From: an uncultured Acidimicrobiales bacterium
GTDB taxonomy: Bacteria > Actinomycetota > Acidimicrobiia > Acidimicrobiales > SZUA-35
NCBI GenBank assembly: GCA_938008925.1
Contig: CALLIQ010000041.1
Span: forward strand, 1 to 9,748
DNA length: 9,748 nucleotides
Direction of reading: 5' to 3'
Numbering within the stretch: position 1 is the first letter of the stretch; each line of letters starts with the position of its first letter. Positions 7,006 through 9,748 of this stretch are shown in pieces. The position numbers and the translations under genes were made by a program. The notes beneath the pieces are model-generated. The model had not been told where the DNA came from, ran no database searches, and was given only the letters and a program-made list of their open reading frames with translations.

Positions 7006-7066
7006 CGGCAAAGGGTCCCACTCTCTCGACCCCAAAGGCGACCCGAGCTGCACTCGAGGTTCGAGC

Positions 7067-7072
7067 TACGAT
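7067..7072 (+). promoter_or_regulatory. Candidate -10 element of leaderless promoter for the DUF2752 gene
   Basis: TACGAT fits TANNNT and lies 7 nt before the ATG at 7080, with no Shine-Dalgarno in between. The geometry matches the candidates before 3042, 3153 and 7911. No -35 box is recognised. Confidence 0.55.
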
Positions 7073-7079
7073 CTCGCCG

Positions 7080-7577
7080 ATGTCCGATCCGCTCCTCATC
7101 ACCAATGCTGGGCATGCGCCTGGCACGGTCGATCGGCTGCGTCACGATCGAGAGTTTCAGATCCGAGCAGCCGCCGCGATCGGTGTGGTCGCCCTGGGTG
7201 TCGCAGCGTCGGACGACGAGGGCACGGTCCTGTGTCCGTTCCGCCGCTGCACCGCCGGGTATTGCCCGTTGTGCGGGGCGACGCGCTCGTTCGGGCGACT
7301 GCTCCGCGGCGACATCGTCGGCGCCTGGGTCCGCCACCCCTACGTCGTGCTGCTCGCCGCCCAAGTGATCGTGCTCGGTGCGCTGGCCGCGCTCCGCTCC
7401 GCCCGCCAGGCCGACGATCTTGGAGCCGAACCCGGAGCCCGAGCACCGCTGCTGAGTTCCGCCCAGCGCCGCTGGCTATTGATCGCCAACCTGGTCTTTG
7501 CCTTCGGGCTGTGGGGCGTCCGCTTGGCCCTCGGCGACGTTCCCCGGCCGAGCACCCTCACCTTCTTCGGCTTCTGA
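7080..7577 (+). CDS. DUF2752 family membrane protein
   Basis: The protein is 165 aa. The family signature is plain: CPFRRCTAGYCPLCGATRS (residues 52-70) followed by LLRGDIVGAWVRHPYVV (74-90), giving cysteines 52, 57, 62 and 65 and the GD-x5-W-x2-HP pattern. Hydrophobic segments are at about 27-43, 87-105 and 132-150. The molecular role of DUF2752 is not known; its cysteines lie just before a membrane segment and could bind metal or form disulfides. The start at ATG 7080 is supported by the TACGAT hexamer 7 nt upstream. The gene stands alone on the plus strand, divergent from the small membrane protein, and converges with the cupin gene across a 22-nt gap in which I see no clear hairpin terminator. 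Confidence 0.9.
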   Translation: MSDPLLITNAGHAPGTVDRLRHDREFQIRAAAAIGVVALGVAASDDEGTVLCPFRRCTAGYCPLCGATRSFGRLLRGDIVGAWVRHPYVVLLAAQVIVLGALAALRSARQADDLGAEPGARAPLLSSAQRRWLLIANLVFAFGLWGVRLALGDVPRPSTLTFFGF

Positions 7578-7599
7578 ACGAATGCGTTTCCGGCTCGAT

Positions 7600-7911
7600 C
7601 TACTGCGGATCAGTTGCTGGGTGCTCGAGTAGCTCGATTTCGACGAAGGCCACGGGGTCGGCCCCGAGGTTGACGACGTTGTGTTCCACGCCCGCAGAGC
7701 GGTTGTAGGAGCCACCGATCTCCAGCGGGGCCTCGACCGTCTCCGCTGCCTCGAACTCGATCGTCAGCGTGCCGGCGGTGATCGGCACGACGACGTAGTC
7801 GAACTCGTGGCGGTGCGGACCGGTCTCACTCCCGGGTGGGAAGTCCCAGCGGGTGACGCGCACCACACCGTCGTCGATCTGTGTGGTCGGTGTCGCTGCG
7901 ACTCGGTTCAT
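7600..7911 (-). CDS. Small cupin-domain protein
   Basis: The protein is 103 aa, a single cupin beta-barrel. Motif 1 is FPPGSETGPHRHEFDYVVVP (residues 24-43) with metal ligands likely H33 and H35; motif 2 includes GGSYNRSAGVEHNVVN (66-81) with H77. The usual motif-1 glutamate is not in its standard place (D38/Y39 occur there), so metal binding may be altered or absent. Such stand-alone cupins bind small ligands or act in isomerase or dioxygenase-like reactions; no substrate can be named. ATG 7911 is chosen because a TAGCGT hexamer lies 7 nt upstream and the conserved domain begins soon after. The longer open frame up to 8352 runs through the GH3 gene and is arginine-rich shadow. It follows GH3 by 38 nt on the same strand. 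Confidence 0.87.
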   Translation of the reverse strand: MNRVAATPTTQIDDGVVRVTRWDFPPGSETGPHRHEFDYVVVPITAGTLTIEFEAAETVEAPLEIGGSYNRSAGVEHNVVNLGADPVAFVEIELLEHPATDPQ

Positions 7912-7918
7912 GGACGCC

Positions 7919-7924
7919 ACGCTA
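7919..7924 (-). promoter_or_regulatory. Candidate -10 element of leaderless promoter for the cupin gene
   Basis: TAGCGT on the minus strand fits TANNNT, 7 nt before the ATG at 7911, within the 38-nt gap after the GH3 stop. It suggests the cupin can be transcribed independently of GH3. No -35 box is visible. Confidence 0.52.
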
Positions 7925-7949
7925 GATCCTCGGGTGGACGGTGCGGGCG

Positions 7950-9194
7950 TCAGGAGATCAGGCCGAGTTCCTGTTTGAGGCGAAGGACTCGGAGGACCGA
8001 CTGATCGAGGCGCTCCATCGAGATCCGACCATCGGCGACGGCGTCGAGGACGCCTTGGCGAGCCGCGACCAGGTCGCTCGGAGCGAGCAAGATGTCGCCG
8101 CCGGCCAGGATCACGCCGACGGCGAGATCCCCCTGGGTGAACCCGCTGACCGCTCCCATGTCGAGCGCATCGGTCATCACGACGCCGTCGAATCCGAGGT
8201 CGTCTCGCAACAGCCCTTGGATGAGCACGGGTGACACCGTTGCGGGCACGCCCGAGTCGTCCAGCTGGGGGAACGACAGGTGGCCGACCATCACGGCGGC
8301 CACGTTCGCATCGAGGGCGGCGACGAACGGCACGGCCTCTCGCACCTGCCATTCCTCGAGGCCGACGTCGACCGTCGGGAGCGAGAGGTGCGAATCGACG
8401 GTGGTGGCGCCGTGGCCGGGCCAGTGCTTCACGACGGCAGCCACGCCACTGTTCTGCAGCCCGGTCACTGCGGCGACCACCATCTCGGCTGCGACGGCGG
8501 GCTCGCCTGAGAACGAGCGATCGCCGATCACCCCCGCGTTGCCCGATGCCAGATCGGCGACGGGCGCCAAGACCATGTTGATGCCCTGAGCGGAGAGCTC
8601 GGTGCCCGAGGTGAAGCTGATGTCCTCGACGCCGCCGGCCCCGAGCGTGGCTTGCGTCCGGGCGCTCGGCAGCGTGGTGACACCGTCGGTCACTCGCGCC
8701 ACCCGGCCGCCTTCTTGGTCGATGGAGATGAGGAGACCAAGACCGTCCGGCGCCGCGGTCTGGAGGCCAGCTGAGAGATCGGTCAGCTGTTGGGCGCCGC
8801 CGACGTTGGTGCCCAGGTAGATGACGCCGCCGAGCTCGTAGGTGGCCACGATCCCGGCCGGCGAGTTGGGGTCATCGGCCGTGCCGGGAGCCACGCCGTT
8901 GAGCAGCGGCATCAAAAGCTGGCCGACCTTGGCTTCGACCGTCATCGAGTCGACCCGGACGACGAGCGGGTCGATCGTAGTGGGAGGCTGTGTGGTCGGC
9001 GGTTGAGTCGTTGGTGGCTGAGTCGTCGGAGGCTGGGTCGTCGGAGGCTGGGTGGTCGGCGAACCGGTCGTCGGTGCGACCGCCGACTCCGAAGAATCCA
9101 ACGGCTCCGGTTCGTCCGAGGTCTCGACGCCACCGGTGCCCGTGCAGGCGGCAGCGAGCAGGCAGGCGACCAAGACGAGCGCGAGGCGCGTCAT
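7950..9194 (-). CDS. GH3 beta-N-acetylhexosaminidase (NagZ-like) lipoprotein
   Basis: The protein is 414 aa. Residues 1-17 form a lipoprotein signal (MTRLALVLVACLLAAAC; C17 likely lipidated, C11 a less likely alternative). A low-complexity linker of PTTQP repeats (41-75) leads to the GH3 domain (~80-414). Signatures: IDQEGGRVARV (158-168), KHWPGHGATTVDSHLSLP (256-273) with the D267/H269 acid-base dyad specific to NagZ-type enzymes, and MTDALDMGA (340-348) with nucleophile D342. It should release terminal beta-N-acetylglucosamine from peptidoglycan fragments or other glycans; the lipid anchor and linker place it outside the membrane, unlike cytoplasmic E. coli NagZ. ATG 9194 is preferred over a longer reading from 9359 because it begins the signal peptide, has AGGAG 8 nt upstream, and overlaps the upstream stop as ATGA. 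Confidence 0.94.
   Translation of the reverse strand: MTRLALVLVACLLAAACTGTGGVETSDEPEPLDSSESAVAPTTGSPTTQPPTTQPPTTQPPTTQPPTTQPPTTIDPLVVRVDSMTVEAKVGQLLMPLLNGVAPGTADDPNSPAGIVATYELGGVIYLGTNVGGAQQLTDLSAGLQTAAPDGLGLLISIDQEGGRVARVTDGVTTLPSARTQATLGAGGVEDISFTSGTELSAQGINMVLAPVADLASGNAGVIGDRSFSGEPAVAAEMVVAAVTGLQNSGVAAVVKHWPGHGATTVDSHLSLPTVDVGLEEWQVREAVPFVAALDANVAAVMVGHLSFPQLDDSGVPATVSPVLIQGLLRDDLGFDGVVMTDALDMGAVSGFTQGDLAVGVILAGGDILLAPSDLVAARQGVLDAVADGRISMERLDQSVLRVLRLKQELGLIS
8970..9074. repeat. PTTQP-encoding tandem repeat (linker of the GH3 lipoprotein)
   Basis: Five exact PTTQP units (15 nt each, residues 46-70, positions 8985-9059) are flanked by PTTGS and PTTID. The DNA copies differ by synonymous bases, so the array is maintained at protein level or is ageing. 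It forms a Pro/Thr-rich stalk between the lipid anchor and the catalytic domain and could be O-glycosylated. Confidence 0.9.
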
Positions 9195-9748
9195 CGGCCC
9201 GGCTCCTGCTCGTCGGACCGGTCGTGAGCGATCGCCGTCTCGATCGCTGCGACCAGTCGCTCGCCGAGCAGCTCGTCGAGCTCGTGACGAAGGCTCTCGA
9301 TGACTGGCTGGGCGCCGACGTAGGCCGACGCCGGCTCGAGATCTTCCGAACACATCCATGCCATATCCGCACCTCCGGGCCCGAAGTCGCTACGAGTCCA
9401 CCGCCGAAGCACGACCGGCGTGGCAGGGTTCGGCGACCTGGCCGGGTTGGGCGACGGAGTGCCAGATGAGCCAGCCGAGGGTCGCTCGATCTTGATGGGC
9501 AGCTGCCAACAGACCGACGGTTTCCATTCCGTCGGCGACTCGTCCGCATCGAGCGCAGCGATGTGCAGGGCACATCCCGGGGGGCCATCGAAGTCGGTCC
9601 GGTTCAAGAAGATGCACGCGCCATCGACGACTCGAGTGTGGTGATGCTGCCAGCCCTCACGTGCCGAGGCGGCTCGCCGCTGGTCGTCGAATGGGCCGCT
9701 GGCCTCGAGAGCCTTGTGATGCTGGAAGCGGGAGGGGTCGAGCGTGGC
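9191..9748 (-). CDS. Conserved four-cysteine protein, partial (N-terminus beyond the right edge)
   Basis: The frame is open to the window edge, giving 185 residues and the C-terminus. Seen: DGACIFLNRTDFDGPPGCAL (42-61), ESPTEWKPSVCWQLPIKI (70-87) and MAWMCSE (129-135), so cysteines at 45, 59, 80 and 133 are spaced as in a metal-binding (zinc or iron-sulfur) cluster. I recognise this layout from actinobacterial conserved hypothetical proteins of about 270 aa; the spacing is reminiscent of YkgJ-like iron/zinc-chelating proteins but I cannot assign it there. An AT-poor insertion rich in Ser and Pro lies at 90-111. The stop overlaps the GH3 start by 4 nt (ATGA), so the two are translationally coupled. 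A shorter reading from a TTG at 9607 is a mid-gene start and would drop the first cysteine. Confidence 0.78.
   Translation of the reverse strand, partial: ATLDPSRFQHHKALEASGPFDDQRRAASAREGWQHHHTRVVDGACIFLNRTDFDGPPGCALHIAALDADESPTEWKPSVCWQLPIKIERPSAGSSGTPSPNPARSPNPATPVVLRRWTRSDFGPGGADMAWMCSEDLEPASAYVGAQPVIESLRHELDELLGERLVAAIETAIAHDRSDEQEPGR
9203..9207 (-). promoter_or_regulatory. Shine-Dalgarno for the GH3 lipoprotein gene
   Basis: AGGAG on the minus strand lies 8 nt before ATG 9194, inside the end of the upstream gene. It settles the start of GH3 and contrasts with the leaderless starts elsewhere in the window. Confidence 0.8.

Noticed and set aside
7006..7053. GTG start at 7053 for the small membrane protein
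   Set aside because: The added 16 residues are polar and unlike the family pattern, and they would leave only 26 nt for the divergent DUF2752 promoter. Not excluded.
7578..7599. Bidirectional terminator between the DUF2752 and cupin genes
   Set aside because: The 22-nt gap has no stable inverted repeat or T-run that I can see.
7912..8352. N-terminal extension of the cupin frame
   Set aside because: It runs antisense-frame through the GH3 3' half and is arginine-rich; the promoter-like TAGCGT and the cupin domain support ATG 7911.
8970..9074. Possible CRISPR-like short repeat array
   Set aside because: There are no spacers; the units are contiguous 15-mers in frame and encode a Pro/Thr linker.
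9195..9359. Longer N-terminus for the GH3 protein
   Set aside because: It would bury the lipoprotein signal behind 55 arginine-rich residues and overlap the upstream gene by 169 nt.

Overview
This is a high-GC, almost gap-free stretch of bacterial chromosome that reads as actinobacterial. GC is concentrated at third codon positions, several start codons sit at promoters with no leader, and the families (M50 protease with CBS pair, DUF2752, thioesterase-like, Gfo/Idh/MocA pair, a four-cysteine protein) are common in Actinobacteria. The overall feel is Acidimicrobiia (for example the Ilumatobacter group); that placement is inference. I see no rRNA, tRNA, insertion sequence, prophage, CRISPR array or other mark of transfer.

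Layout. (1) Minus-strand operon 3042 to 1: an M50 (site-2-protease-like) membrane metalloprotease with a C-terminal CBS region, then a double-hotdog thioesterase-like protein overlapping it by 4 nt (GTGA), then, 52 nt on, a membrane protein whose C-terminal half carries two Asp-box (BNR) motifs and runs off the left edge. (2) A 110-nt divergent intergenic region (3043-3152) holding two candidate leaderless promoters. (3) Plus-strand operon 3153-6602: a two-part protein (unassigned ~170-residue N-terminal domain plus Gfo/Idh/MocA oxidoreductase), a second shorter Gfo/Idh/MocA oxidoreductase 10 nt downstream, and an alpha/beta hydrolase coupled by an ATGA overlap. (4) A small four-helix membrane protein on the minus strand (7005-6568) whose 3' end overlaps the hydrolase tail-to-tail by 35 bp, followed by a divergent DUF2752 membrane protein (7080-7577). 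(5) Minus-strand group 9748 to 7600: a partial four-cysteine conserved protein, a GH3 beta-N-acetylhexosaminidase (NagZ-like) lipoprotein coupled by ATGA, and a small cupin with its own promoter.

How it fits together. The 3153-6602 cassette is the clearest metabolic unit: two NAD(P)-dependent sugar- or cyclitol-type oxidoreductases with different catalytic residues (Asp/His in the first, Tyr in the second) plus a hydrolase, which suggests sequential handling of a small polyol, sugar or ester substrate that I cannot name. The GH3 lipoprotein points to extracellular or wall-associated removal of N-acetylglucosamine. The other genes look like ordinary housekeeping or conserved hypothetical genes. 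A recurring regulatory theme is that four transcription-unit-leading genes (3042-, 3153+, 7080+, 7911-) have a TANNNT hexamer 6-8 nt before the start codon and no Shine-Dalgarno, while two genes translationally coupled inside operons (5670+, 9194-) have clear Shine-Dalgarno sequences.

I did not find a convincing undescribed system. The most notable items are the membrane/Asp-box fusion at the left edge, the N-terminal domain on the first oxidoreductase, and the leaderless promoter set.
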